39,892 nucleotides of DNA from a bacterium (lineage in GTDB: Bacteria; SZUA-79; Acidulodesulfobacterales; Acidulodesulfobacteraceae). The DNA is taken from NCBI GenBank assembly GCA_021789605.1, contig JAJYJI010000008.1, forward strand, positions 1-39,892, written 5' to 3'. The position numbers and the translations under genes are program-made. A model generated the notes under the pieces. It worked only from the letters and a program-made list of their open reading frames with translations, ran no database searches and was not told the DNA's origin. Positions within the stretch are counted from its first letter, which is position 1. Each line of letters opens with the position of its first letter. Of the stretch, positions 8,112-14,869 are shown one piece after another.

Positions 8112-8402
8112 TTATTCGCCGGCGATATTTAAGCCGTTGATTAATCCTTCGGCTATTTTTGAACTGTCGGCGTAAGTTCCCGCGGCAACCTGCCGTTTAA
8201 CGGCTGAAATCTTTGCCTGAGGCGCGGATTGCGCCGAATCTATCGAGCCTTTAAGATTGCTGATAAAACTTGCGTCGCCGGATATCGTAACCTCGTCCGC
8301 GGAGCTTTGTCCCGTATTGGGAATTATTTCTCTTTTTTTACCGTTATCGTTCTGCGGTATTTCGCCCGCAACCGGCGTAAGGTTTGAAATTTGGATTGCC
8401 AT
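8112..8402 (-). CDS. flgM: anti-sigma-28 factor FlgM
   Basis: This encodes 96 residues from ATG 8402. The frame also has an ATG at 8408, but the GAAGG ribosome site (8412-8416) lies 9 bases from 8402 and only 3 from 8408. The N-terminal half is polar and disordered (ISNLTPVAGEIPQNDNG). The C-terminal half carries the FlgM pattern VKRQVAAGTYADSSKIAEGLI, the helix that binds FliA. FlgM holds FliA inactive until it is secreted after hook completion. The matching fliA is in this window (25323-26033). The gene lies between flgI and flgN. The leader contains an inverted repeat and a weak sigma-28-like site. Confidence 0.92.
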   Translation of the reverse strand: MAIQISNLTPVAGEIPQNDNGKKREIIPNTGQSSADEVTISGDASFISNLKGSIDSAQSAPQAKISAVKRQVAAGTYADSSKIAEGLINGLNIAGE

Positions 8403-8454
8403 ACTCATTTACCTTCTTTTGTTATTATTCTTTTTCTCTAAAATTAGAGGCAAC

Positions 8455-8487
8455 CGGCAAATATTTATTTTAAATATTTATTTGCCG
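8455..8487 (-). promoter_or_regulatory. inverted repeat in flgM leader with weak sigma-28-like promoter upstream
   Basis: A perfect 9-base inverted repeat, CGGCAAATA (8455-8463) and TATTTGCCG (8479-8487), lies 53 bases upstream of the flgM start. Upstream of it, on the minus strand, TAAA (8523-8520) is followed after 16 bases by GACGATTG (8503-8496). That is 5 of 8 matches to the FliA -10 box GCCGATAA, with spacing one base longer than the usual 15. If real, transcription would begin near the outer edge of the repeat. The repeat itself is clear; the promoter is a weak guess. Confidence 0.35.
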
Positions 8488-8593
8488 TCATATAGCAATC
8501 GTCATTTTTTTATAATAACTTTAATATCCCCCTCGATACCTTTAAGTTCGTTAAATTGCCCAATTTTAAGCCGGGTTTTAAACAGAAATCCGA

Positions 8594-9652
8594 TTAAATG
8601 ATTTTTATTCGGGCCGAAAGCGCTCCTGCGGCTTTTATAGATTCAAGTATAGAGATAATGCTGGAAGTAGAAGCTCCAACGGCATTCAGCGCTTTCACGA
8701 GCTCTTCCACGGTTAAACCGCTTTTTAGGTAAAACGAGTTGGGGACCCTTTTTTTGTTAATCTTAAGCGTTATATTTCTGTTGGATACCGCAACGGGATT
8801 TATTAAGATGTTTCCGCCCATAACCACCGTTCCCGACCTTTCGTTGATAACGATAACCGCCCTTGAATGGGTTTTAACGTCGATTGCATCGATAACGGAT
8901 ATCAATTCGGCGACGTTTCCTTTGTAAGCGGCGGGCACGGCAATGTACACGCTTGTAGAATTTAACGCTTTAGCCGCGCCTTTGCCGAGTTTAGCGTTCA
9001 CCGCCGCGGCTATTCTGGAAGAATTCGTAAAACTTGGATTTTTAAGTATGAGGCGAACCGAACCGAAGGAGTTAAGCCCTATGGATAAGCCTTTTTCTAC
9101 GAGCCCGCCGTTATCCACGATGCCCGAAGTCTGAAAATTTTGGGACACCGGAATATAACCGGGAAGAGGCATCACATTCATGGTTGCAACGCTGCCTCCG
9201 GTAGATACGCTGCCCTGCGCGAGCGCGTAAACTTTTCCGTCGGGGCCTTTAAGCGGGGTCATCAATAAAACTCCGCCTTGAAGGCTTTCCGCGTTTCCGA
9301 TGGAACTGACGGTTACGTTTATTCTTTCGCCGGGCACGGCAAATGGAGGAAGTTCGGCCGTAACCATAACGGCGGCGGTATCCCTGATTTCGTAAAGCGA
9401 AGCCTCGTTGGTATTGATGCCCAGTTTCGACAGCATAGTAACGATGCTTTGCTGTGTAACGTTAACGCCCCACTGGTCCCCTGTGCCGTCGAGGCCGGAA
9501 ACGAGGCCGTAACCCACTATTGGGTTGCTCATGGCGCCGTAAATAGAAGTTATATCGCCTACCTTGGCGGCGAAGGAAAAACCGGGCGCAATTCCCGCCG
9601 CAAACAAACCGAAGAAAAATATTAGCGCCGGTAAAATTATTTTTTTTTTCAT
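8594..9652 (-). CDS. flgI: flagellar P-ring protein FlgI
   Basis: This encodes 352 residues from ATG 9652. The open frame extends to 9781, but the upstream part is not FlgI-like. The 9652 start has AGGGA 6 bases upstream and begins a typical signal peptide (MKKKIILPALIFFFGLFAAG, cleavage near SFA-AKVGD). The mature protein opens with VGDITSIYG and contains NPIVGYGLVSGLDGTGDQ, VMVTAELPPFAVPGERINV and NERSGTVVMGGNI, all FlgI hallmarks. It forms the ring around the rod in the peptidoglycan layer and needs FlgA, encoded two genes upstream. The C-terminus (LTVEELVKALNAVGAS) is complete. In many genomes flgJ follows flgI; here the next gene is flgM, 191 bases on. Confidence 0.96.
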   Translation of the reverse strand: MKKKIILPALIFFFGLFAAGIAPGFSFAAKVGDITSIYGAMSNPIVGYGLVSGLDGTGDQWGVNVTQQSIVTMLSKLGINTNEASLYEIRDTAAVMVTAELPPFAVPGERINVTVSSIGNAESLQGGVLLMTPLKGPDGKVYALAQGSVSTGGSVATMNVMPLPGYIPVSQNFQTSGIVDNGGLVEKGLSIGLNSFGSVRLILKNPSFTNSSRIAAAVNAKLGKGAAKALNSTSVYIAVPAAYKGNVAELISVIDAIDVKTHSRAVIVINERSGTVVMGGNILINPVAVSNRNITLKINKKRVPNSFYLKSGLTVEELVKALNAVGASTSSIISILESIKAAGALSARIKII

Positions 9653-9719
9653 TTTTTCCCTAAATCCCGCATTATAATTAATTTTTATTTTCCAGATGAG
9701 CCGCCTGAATATCCATACC

Positions 9720-9751
9720 TGCGGCTTTAAGCCGCATCCGCTTAAGGCGGA
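9720..9751. repeat. pair of adjacent GC-rich hairpins in the flgH-flgI spacer
   Basis: Two back-to-back inverted repeats lie in the 218-base spacer: TGCGGCTT-T-AAGCCGCA (9720-9736, 8-base perfect arms) and TCCGC-TTAAG-GCGGA (9737-9751). The rest of the spacer is AT-rich and I see no gene in it. The module keeps the flgI frame open upstream of the real start and creates a spurious N-terminal extension. It could be a REP-like interspersed repeat or an RNA element in the flgI leader; it has no terminating T-run on the minus strand. Confidence 0.7.
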
Positions 9752-9870
9752 AAGCTTCTTAAAACATCGCGTATCAGGCATTAATTATCATTATTGCGCA
9801 TTATGCCTAAAAATGCCTAAACGATTTTAATAGCCTATAACCGTAATATAATGCAATTAATATTTGGCGG

Positions 9871-10614
9871 TTAAAACGGCCATATATCTTCCATGATTTT
9901 ATACAGCCAGTTCGGGCTTTGCTGGTTATTCACGTAACCCTTGCCGTTTATCCATATTCTTGCGTCCGCAATCTGACTCGACAAAACGGTATTTCCGGGA
10001 GATATGTCTATCGGCCTCACGATGCCTTTAATCAGCAGGTATCTTGTTTCTCCGTTGACGGAAACGTGGCTTTCGCCTTTAAGTTCGACGTTTCCGTTGG
10101 GAAAAACCCTGACGACCTGAGCCTGTATGGTCGAAGAAATCTGGCCGGATTCCGCGACCCCTCCCCCGCCGTTAAACGATTCCGCATTGGAGCCGGCGTA
10201 ACCGGTTGGTTTTGCGGACGAAAGTGTGCCGAAAGCGATGCTGCCGGTTCCGGAAGAATTATGCGAAAGCACCGTACCGGAAGAATCGTTAACCTGCGTC
10301 TGGTCGTTTACTATTATGGTAACGGTATCGTTAAGTTTAAAAGCGACGTTGTCGGAATAAAGATTAGTTCCGTAGCCGGTTCCCGTCCATAACGAACCTA
10401 AAACCGGTTTTCCCTGAATTCCCCCGTTTTCCGCCGTCGGCTTAATATATGAGGGAGGAATCATGGATTTAGGCGGAGTAACGCCGCCGCACCCGCTTAA
10501 AAAAACCGGAAGCAGTAAAATAAGAGCGGAAAAAATCAGGGGGTATCTTTTTTTTGCCGTTTTTTCCTTTTTCATTTTTTTCTTTTTTATTTCTTTCTTT
10601 TTTTCTTTTTTCAT
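9871..10614 (-). CDS. flgH: flagellar L-ring lipoprotein FlgH
   Basis: This encodes 247 residues from ATG 10614. An internal ATG at 10575 (Met14) would give a more normal signal peptide, since the first 27 residues are almost all Lys/Glu. The lipobox is L-S-G-C with Cys42 as the acylated residue, after a hydrophobic LIFSALILLLPVF. FlgH landmarks follow: LGSLWTGTGYGTNLYSDNVA, DTVTIIVNDQT, VFPNGNVELKGE, VNGETRYLLIKGIVRP and a C-terminus NQQSPNWLYKIMEDIWPF. FlgH forms the outer-membrane ring around the rod. The gene lies between flgA (39-base gap) and flgI. The lysine-rich extension is encoded by an A-rich tract, so the true start is uncertain by 39 bases. Confidence 0.94.
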   Translation of the reverse strand: MKKEKKKEIKKKKMKKEKTAKKRYPLIFSALILLLPVFLSGCGGVTPPKSMIPPSYIKPTAENGGIQGKPVLGSLWTGTGYGTNLYSDNVAFKLNDTVTIIVNDQTQVNDSSGTVLSHNSSGTGSIAFGTLSSAKPTGYAGSNAESFNGGGGVAESGQISSTIQAQVVRVFPNGNVELKGESHVSVNGETRYLLIKGIVRPIDISPGNTVLSSQIADARIWINGKGYVNNQQSPNWLYKIMEDIWPF

Positions 10615-10653
10615 TTCAGTTTTATTTTAATGAATATATTTAAATTGCTTTTA

Positions 10654-11436
10654 TTATCTTACCGCGACTGTTTTATCCGATTTTACTATGCAGTTAATAA
10701 CCGCGCCGGATTCCGCGTTTCTGACCCTGATTGGGGAATCTAAAGCGCCGGATTGAAGAGCGGTTCCGCTTGTTTTTAAAATTAATCCGAATCTTTTATA
10801 AACGATATTTACGCGGCTGCCGAAATTTATTATTCTTTTTCTTTCCGTATCGGCTTTGGTTAAGGCCGCATTTTGGGCGATGATGAATTTTGCCTCCCTG
10901 CCGGCGGCATTTTTTTTGTTTAAAAAATAGCCGTCGGATAAGGCGGGGATATTTTTATAAGAAATTTTAACGTCTTCCGGTTTTATCACCTGAAATTTTC
11001 CTATGGTTCTGGAAGCGGCGGCGACGGGAGCGTAAATTTCCGTTTTAAACGTAACGTAGGCGACGCCTTTCAGTAGGCCGTCTTTTTTGTCCAAAAATTT
11101 TATTAATACGGTATGCCAGCCGGAATACCGCGCATTGCTGATTTCCGGTTTTATTGAATAAGAGTTTATGTAGTTTGTATTTATATTTGCGGCGGTAAAA
11201 ACGAAATCGTTAAAGTGAAAATATTTAACGAATTTTAGCGGAACCTGTTTTAAATATGTTCTTACCGTTATATTTTTTAACAGTTTATATGCGTTGTTAT
11301 ACGTGCGGGGCTTGCCGGCGGCTGCGGCAAGCGGAACCGCCGCCCCGCTTGCGCAAGAAGATTTTAAAACCGTAAGCGGTAAAACGAAACATAAAAACAA
11401 AAAAAATAAGAATGCGCGGCTCTTTTTTTTAAACAT
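10654..11436 (-). CDS. flgA: flagellar P-ring chaperone FlgA
   Basis: This encodes 260 residues with an N-terminal signal peptide (AFLFFLFLCFVLPLTVL). The C-terminal half has the SAF-type domain of FlgA: RTIGKFQVIKPEDVKISY, then IIAQNAALTKADTE, GSRVNIVYKRFGLILKTSGT and a final DSPIRVRNAESGAVINCIV. FlgA is periplasmic and helps FlgI assemble into the P ring. The gene sits between flgG and flgH with flgI further down, the classical flgF-G-A-H-I order. The 236-base spacer toward flgG holds no gene that I can support and is AT-rich, apart from a short GCGG/CCGC inverted repeat near 11588-11602. Confidence 0.9.
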   Translation of the reverse strand: MFKKKSRAFLFFLFLCFVLPLTVLKSSCASGAAVPLAAAAGKPRTYNNAYKLLKNITVRTYLKQVPLKFVKYFHFNDFVFTAANINTNYINSYSIKPEISNARYSGWHTVLIKFLDKKDGLLKGVAYVTFKTEIYAPVAAASRTIGKFQVIKPEDVKISYKNIPALSDGYFLNKKNAAGREAKFIIAQNAALTKADTERKRIINFGSRVNIVYKRFGLILKTSGTALQSGALDSPIRVRNAESGAVINCIVKSDKTVAVR

Positions 11437-11672
11437 AATATTTTTATCGGTGCGTTGAATTATTTAATCCTAAAATCGAATTTCGCGTCAAAAGAGATAA
11501 ATTCCCGCATCGTTTTTTATTCCGTTATTTTATTATTCCTTAATATTATTAATTGCCGCCGGCTATTAATAATATATTATTTTATTGCGGAGCAAACCGC
11601 CGCTATTTGCATTGTATTTCATATGATATATATATAATAAGATAATAAGCATAATATAAGCTAAATATAATA

Positions 11673-12455
11673 TTAAACTAAGCTGCTCATGGTCTGAAGC
11701 ATCTGGTTCGCTACCGTAATCGCCTTGGAATCTATGGTATAGGCATTTTGGGCGGTTATCATTGATACCATCTGTCCGACCAGATTTACGTTGGACATTT
11801 CGAGAAAACCCTGCTGTATCGTTCCAAGGCCGTTTTCGTCGGGAGCGCCCGACTGGGGAACGCCGGAAGCGGAAGTCTGCAAATACAGGTTGCTTCCAAT
11901 ACTGTTGAGTCCTGCAGGATTGATAAAATTTGTAAGGGTAATGGTTCCTAACTGCGCCGGCGACGTTTGTCCCGATATTGCCGCCGAAACCGTGCCGTTT
12001 TGGGCAATGGTAACTGACGTGGCGTTAGGCGGTATGGTGATTGCGGGAATAAGCGTATAACCGTTGGCATCCACAAGCTGTCCCTGCGAATTTGTTTGAA
12101 AAGTGCCGTCTCTCGTATATGCGGTTGCTCCGTCCGGCATCTGAATCTGAAAAAAACCCTGTCCCGAAATGGCCATGTCCAAAGGATTTGACGTCTGCTG
12201 AAGGTCTCCCTGCGTAAACTCCTTTTCCACGGAAGATACCTTTGCGCCAAGCCCTATCTGAATACCTGTCGGAACCTGCGTGTATTCGGATGAATATGCG
12301 CCGGGAGATTGAACCGTCTGATAAAAAAGGTCTTCGAAATTTACCCTGGATTCCTTATACCCGGTAGTATTGGTATTGGCAAGGTTATTGGCGATGTTGT
12401 TTATTTCGGTCTGCTGTCCTTCCATTCCGGTAGAAGCCGTCCACAATGCTCTCAT
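11673..12455 (-). CDS. flgG: flagellar distal rod protein FlgG
   Basis: This encodes 260 residues, the usual FlgG length. It begins MRALWTASTGMEGQQTEINN with IANNLANTNTTGYKESR and FEDLFYQTV, and contains VEKEFTQGDLQQTSNPLDMA and ISGQGFFQIQMPDG. It ends in the conserved C-terminal helix (GFLEMSNVNLVGQMVSMITA, IDSKAITVANQMLQTM). FlgG forms the distal rod that passes through the P and L rings encoded downstream. It has no signal peptide, as expected for a type III export substrate. The gene follows flgF by 34 bases, with a GGGAGG ribosome site upstream of ATG 12455. Confidence 0.97.
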   Translation of the reverse strand: MRALWTASTGMEGQQTEINNIANNLANTNTTGYKESRVNFEDLFYQTVQSPGAYSSEYTQVPTGIQIGLGAKVSSVEKEFTQGDLQQTSNPLDMAISGQGFFQIQMPDGATAYTRDGTFQTNSQGQLVDANGYTLIPAITIPPNATSVTIAQNGTVSAAISGQTSPAQLGTITLTNFINPAGLNSIGSNLYLQTSASGVPQSGAPDENGLGTIQQGFLEMSNVNLVGQMVSMITAQNAYTIDSKAITVANQMLQTMSSLV

Positions 12456-12489
12456 ATCTTAAAATTTCCTCCCTTTAGATTATTGCCGT

Positions 12490-13266
12490 TCATACCGCCG
12501 CTCCTATAGTATTGATTGTAGTATTGCCGACGGAGGTATAGGATTTTAAAACCTGTATCATGTTATTGTAAACTTTTGAAACGTCTATCATCTGGACCAT
12601 GCCTTTAATTTCGTTTACGTTCGATTCCTCCACGTAGCCCTGAAGTATATCCGGATTTTGATTCTGAACGGGTCCGCCGGAATCCTTCGAGGCGGAAAAC
12701 ATGGTATCTCCGTATTTGGATAAATATTCGGGGTTTTTAAAATCGACGGTAAGTATCTGCCCCGAATACGTTTCGCTGCCCGTCTGAGGGTCGGTAAGGC
12801 TGATTATTCCGGAGTCGGCAATAGTTATGTTTGAACCTCTTTCGCTTAAAAAAACGGGTTTTTTATTTGTGCCCATAACCGGAAAACCTTCCTGATTTAC
12901 GAGTTCTCCCGCTTCGTTCAGCGAGAAAACGCCGTTTCTGGTATATTTAATTCCGTCGGGCGTTTGAACGACAAAATATCCGCCGCCGTCCATAGCAAGG
13001 TCGAGCCTGTTTCCGGTCTTTTTTAAGGAACCCTGCGAAGTATCCGTATAGCTGCCGAGGACAACCGGATACGCCTTGTCCGCCAACGGCTTATCGTCTC
13101 CCGAATTTATGCTTTCGACCGATTTTGCGGACAAAAACTCGCCGAAGACCTGTTCGGTGCTCTTATATCCTACCGTATTAACGTTGGCGATATTATCGGC
13201 AACCGTGTTCAGCCTTTTTTCTTCCGCAAGAATTCCGCTTAATGCTATGTAGGAGCCGCCGTTCAT
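12490..13266 (-). CDS. flgF: flagellar proximal/distal rod protein FlgF
   Basis: This encodes 258 residues of the FlgG/FlgE family. It begins MNGGSYIALSGILAEEKRLN with VADNIANVNTVGYKSTEQ, contains GSLKKTGNRLDLAMDGGGYF, and ends in the conserved helix (GYVEESNVNEIKGMVQMIDV, then YTSVGNTTINTIG). The N-terminal SYIALSG and shorter middle fit FlgF better than FlgG, as does its place immediately upstream of flgG. It is the first gene of the flgF-to-fliW run. AAAGGA lies 8 bases before ATG 13266, and a sigma-54-type promoter sits 75 bases upstream. Confidence 0.93.
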   Translation of the reverse strand: MNGGSYIALSGILAEEKRLNTVADNIANVNTVGYKSTEQVFGEFLSAKSVESINSGDDKPLADKAYPVVLGSYTDTSQGSLKKTGNRLDLAMDGGGYFVVQTPDGIKYTRNGVFSLNEAGELVNQEGFPVMGTNKKPVFLSERGSNITIADSGIISLTDPQTGSETYSGQILTVDFKNPEYLSKYGDTMFSASKDSGGPVQNQNPDILQGYVEESNVNEIKGMVQMIDVSKVYNNMIQVLKSYTSVGNTTINTIGAAV

Positions 13267-13340
13267 CGAGCCGTCCTTTAAAATTTGTTAACTAAATTTT
13301 ATTATTTGTTATTTCGTTATTATTATCCTTAGTTATATGA

Positions 13341-13356
13341 TGCAAAAAATATGCCG
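13341..13356 (-). promoter_or_regulatory. sigma-54-type promoter for the flgF operon
   Basis: Read on the minus strand, 13356 to 13341 is CGGCATATTTTTTGCA. It has GG at -24 and GC at -12 with exactly the 12-base phase of the RpoN consensus TGGCAC-N5-TTGCA, and the only core changes are T to C at the first base and C to T at the sixth. It lies 75 bases upstream of the flgF ATG, predicting a start near 13330 and a leader of about 65 bases. No sigma-54 activator gene is in the window. Confidence 0.75.
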
Positions 13357-13516
13357 CAAATACGAGGAAAAAATTTCCGCAAATTATTAAAAATTATTAA
13401 AATAAAAATGCGCGCAACGCAAAATATTATTGATATTGGATAAGGTATTAATATAGAATAATAAATACTGCATAAATATATAAAATGGATAAAATATCCG
13501 CATATTATATTTTTTA

Positions 13517-13828
13517 ATGAAAAAAGTTCTGGCGTTGATTATTACTAGCGATAAATATCTAAACCATATTGTCGGCTTAATCGAAGCGGCGGCGAAAAAG
13601 GATTGCGATATTAAAATTTTTATAACGGACAAGGGAGTTTTTTTGACGGAAAACAGCGAATTTATTGCGGCTGTTAAAAAAAACGACGTCTGCGCGTCGG
13701 TTTGCGAATATTCCTGCGGCGTCAACGGAATATTATCTCGAAAGGAAGAATTCAACTATGCTTCCCAATTCGAAAATTCAAAAATGCTTAACGGGTTGAA
13801 AAAAAACGACAGGGTTTTGCTGTTCTAA
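13517..13828 (+). CDS. DsrE/DsrF-like family protein
   Basis: This encodes 103 residues with a single-domain alpha/beta pattern typical of DsrE-like sulfur-relay proteins: MKKVLALIITSDKYLNHIVG, then DIKIFITDKGVFLTEN, a cysteine-bearing turn DVCASVCEYSC, and a final strand NDRVLLF. Cysteines at 59, 63 and 67 are spaced C-x3-C-x3-C, with a fourth at 30. In DsrE-family proteins a cysteine in this region can carry persulfide, but which one would do so here is unknown. It is transcribed away from flgF and 30 bases ahead of a PilZ-domain gene, which suggests a shared transcript. A TATTAT box at 13503-13508 sits just upstream of the ATG, with no ribosome site. Fold family fairly secure; function unknown. 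Confidence 0.7.
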   Translation: MKKVLALIITSDKYLNHIVGLIEAAAKKDCDIKIFITDKGVFLTENSEFIAAVKKNDVCASVCEYSCGVNGILSRKEEFNYASQFENSKMLNGLKKNDRVLLF

Positions 13829-13858
13829 GTTCGACTCCGAAAAATAAAATATTGCCTT

Positions 13859-14578
13859 ATGTTCGATATTAAAAAATTAAAAGAAGACCCCGATATAAAC
13901 ATATATTCTAAAAAACAGGAAATTCACGCCATCCTTAAGGGCTTCGCGAATCAAAAAAAACCCATAGTAATTTATCCGGTTCCGTTCAACGAAGAATATT
14001 CCACTAATATTCTTAAAGTAAAGGACGATTCCATAACCATAGATTCCATGCTGCCGAAAACAGGCAATTTAAGGCTTCTCGATTCCACTTATCTTAAGGC
14101 GTCTTTTAAATTCAACGACAACGAACATTTTTTTTTATCCAAATTATACAGCTACGAAAAAGACGAAGGCTATTTCGTATTCGATATCTATAAGCCCATA
14201 GAAATATTATCCTTGGAAAAAAGAAAGTTTTTCAGGATAGAGCCGTCCGTGAACGAACCCGTAAAACTGACTTTTTTCTTTAAAAACAAATTTTTCGACG
14301 CAAGAGTTTTCGATTTGTCGGGAGAAGGACTTTCGTTTTTGCTTGATTTTCCGGTAGAAAAATACACGGTGCTGGAAGGCGTAACGGTTAAATTTCCCGG
14401 CGGACTGCCCGAAATTACCTTAAGGTTGGAAGTCAGGTCGGTAACGAGGCTCGACAATCTGAAATATAAATTGGGAGTTAAAGCCATAAATATAAAATCG
14501 AAGGAGCAGGATATTCTGTTCAGATATATATTTAAAAGGCAAAGGGAGCTGGTAGCGGCTTCGAAAGGCGCCTTATAG
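13859..14578 (+). CDS. PilZ-domain protein (YcgR-like c-di-GMP receptor)
   Basis: This encodes 239 residues. The N-terminal ~115 residues are a beta-rich domain like the YcgR-N/flagellar-brake barrel. The C-terminal half is PilZ: the RxxxR motif at Arg122-Arg126 (EKRKFFRIEP) and DxSxxG at Asp152-Ser154-Gly157 (VFDLSGEGLSFLL). Both c-di-GMP-contacting motifs are intact, so binding is expected. YcgR-type proteins slow or bias the flagellar motor when loaded. It follows the DsrE-like gene by 30 bases and converges with the flhB-like gene, the stop codons overlapping by 6 bases. It is the only complete PilZ protein in the window and a natural receiver for the GGDEF protein at 2059-3045, though that link is inferred. 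Confidence 0.88.
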   Translation: MFDIKKLKEDPDINIYSKKQEIHAILKGFANQKKPIVIYPVPFNEEYSTNILKVKDDSITIDSMLPKTGNLRLLDSTYLKASFKFNDNEHFFLSKLYSYEKDEGYFVFDIYKPIEILSLEKRKFFRIEPSVNEPVKLTFFFKNKFFDARVFDLSGEGLSFLLDFPVEKYTVLEGVTVKFPGGLPEITLRLEVRSVTRLDNLKYKLGVKAINIKSKEQDILFRYIFKRQRELVAASKGAL

Positions 14579-14869
14579 CTTTTTCCCGCCGGCCTTTTCG
14601 TTTAATTTATGCAGAAATGCAAAAATATTCGCCACGACTTTATAGAGCTCCTGAGGAATTTCCTCGTAAATGTCTAATTTGTCGAGTATATCCGCAAGAG
14701 CGCCGTTTTCCATTACGGTTATATTTTCTTTTTTCGCGATTTCTATTATTTTACGCGCGACGTCGCCCCTGCCTTTGGCGACTAAGACCGGCGCGTTGTC
14801 GTTCCCGGGCTCGTAGCGAAGGGCGGAAGCCTTAATATATTTATTTTTAATAGCCTTAGATTCTTTCAT
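14573..14869 (-). CDS. FlhB C-terminal-domain-like protein (FlhX type)
   Basis: This encodes 98 residues that align by eye with the cytoplasmic C-terminal piece of FlhB left after NP/TH autocleavage: ASALRYEPGNDNAPVLVAKG, ARKIIEIAKKENITVMENGA and IPQELYKVVANIFAFLHKLN. Compare ALRYDGKERNAPVMLAKGAD and IPASLYKAVAEILAHL in the full FlhB here (30380-31465). It has no membrane helices and no NPTH. Such proteins in other bacteria can stand in for FlhB-CC in the export gate. It overlaps the FliK-like gene upstream by 14 bases and is the last gene of the long minus-strand run. It is complete rather than a decayed FlhB fragment: it has its own start and a clean frame. Confidence 0.88.
   Translation of the reverse strand: MKESKAIKNKYIKASALRYEPGNDNAPVLVAKGRGDVARKIIEIAKKENITVMENGALADILDKLDIYEEIPQELYKVVANIFAFLHKLNEKAGGKKL

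Noticed and set aside
9653-9781. N-terminal extension of flgI to ATG 9781
   Set aside because: It is formed by the GC hairpins and precedes a normal signal peptide with its own ribosome site at 9652; the extension has no FlgI similarity.
13387-13755. Minus-strand frame of 122 codons overlapping the DsrE-like gene
   Set aside because: It covers the flgF promoter spacer and is antisense to a gene with clear family pattern; Phe/Ile-rich translation of AT-rich DNA.
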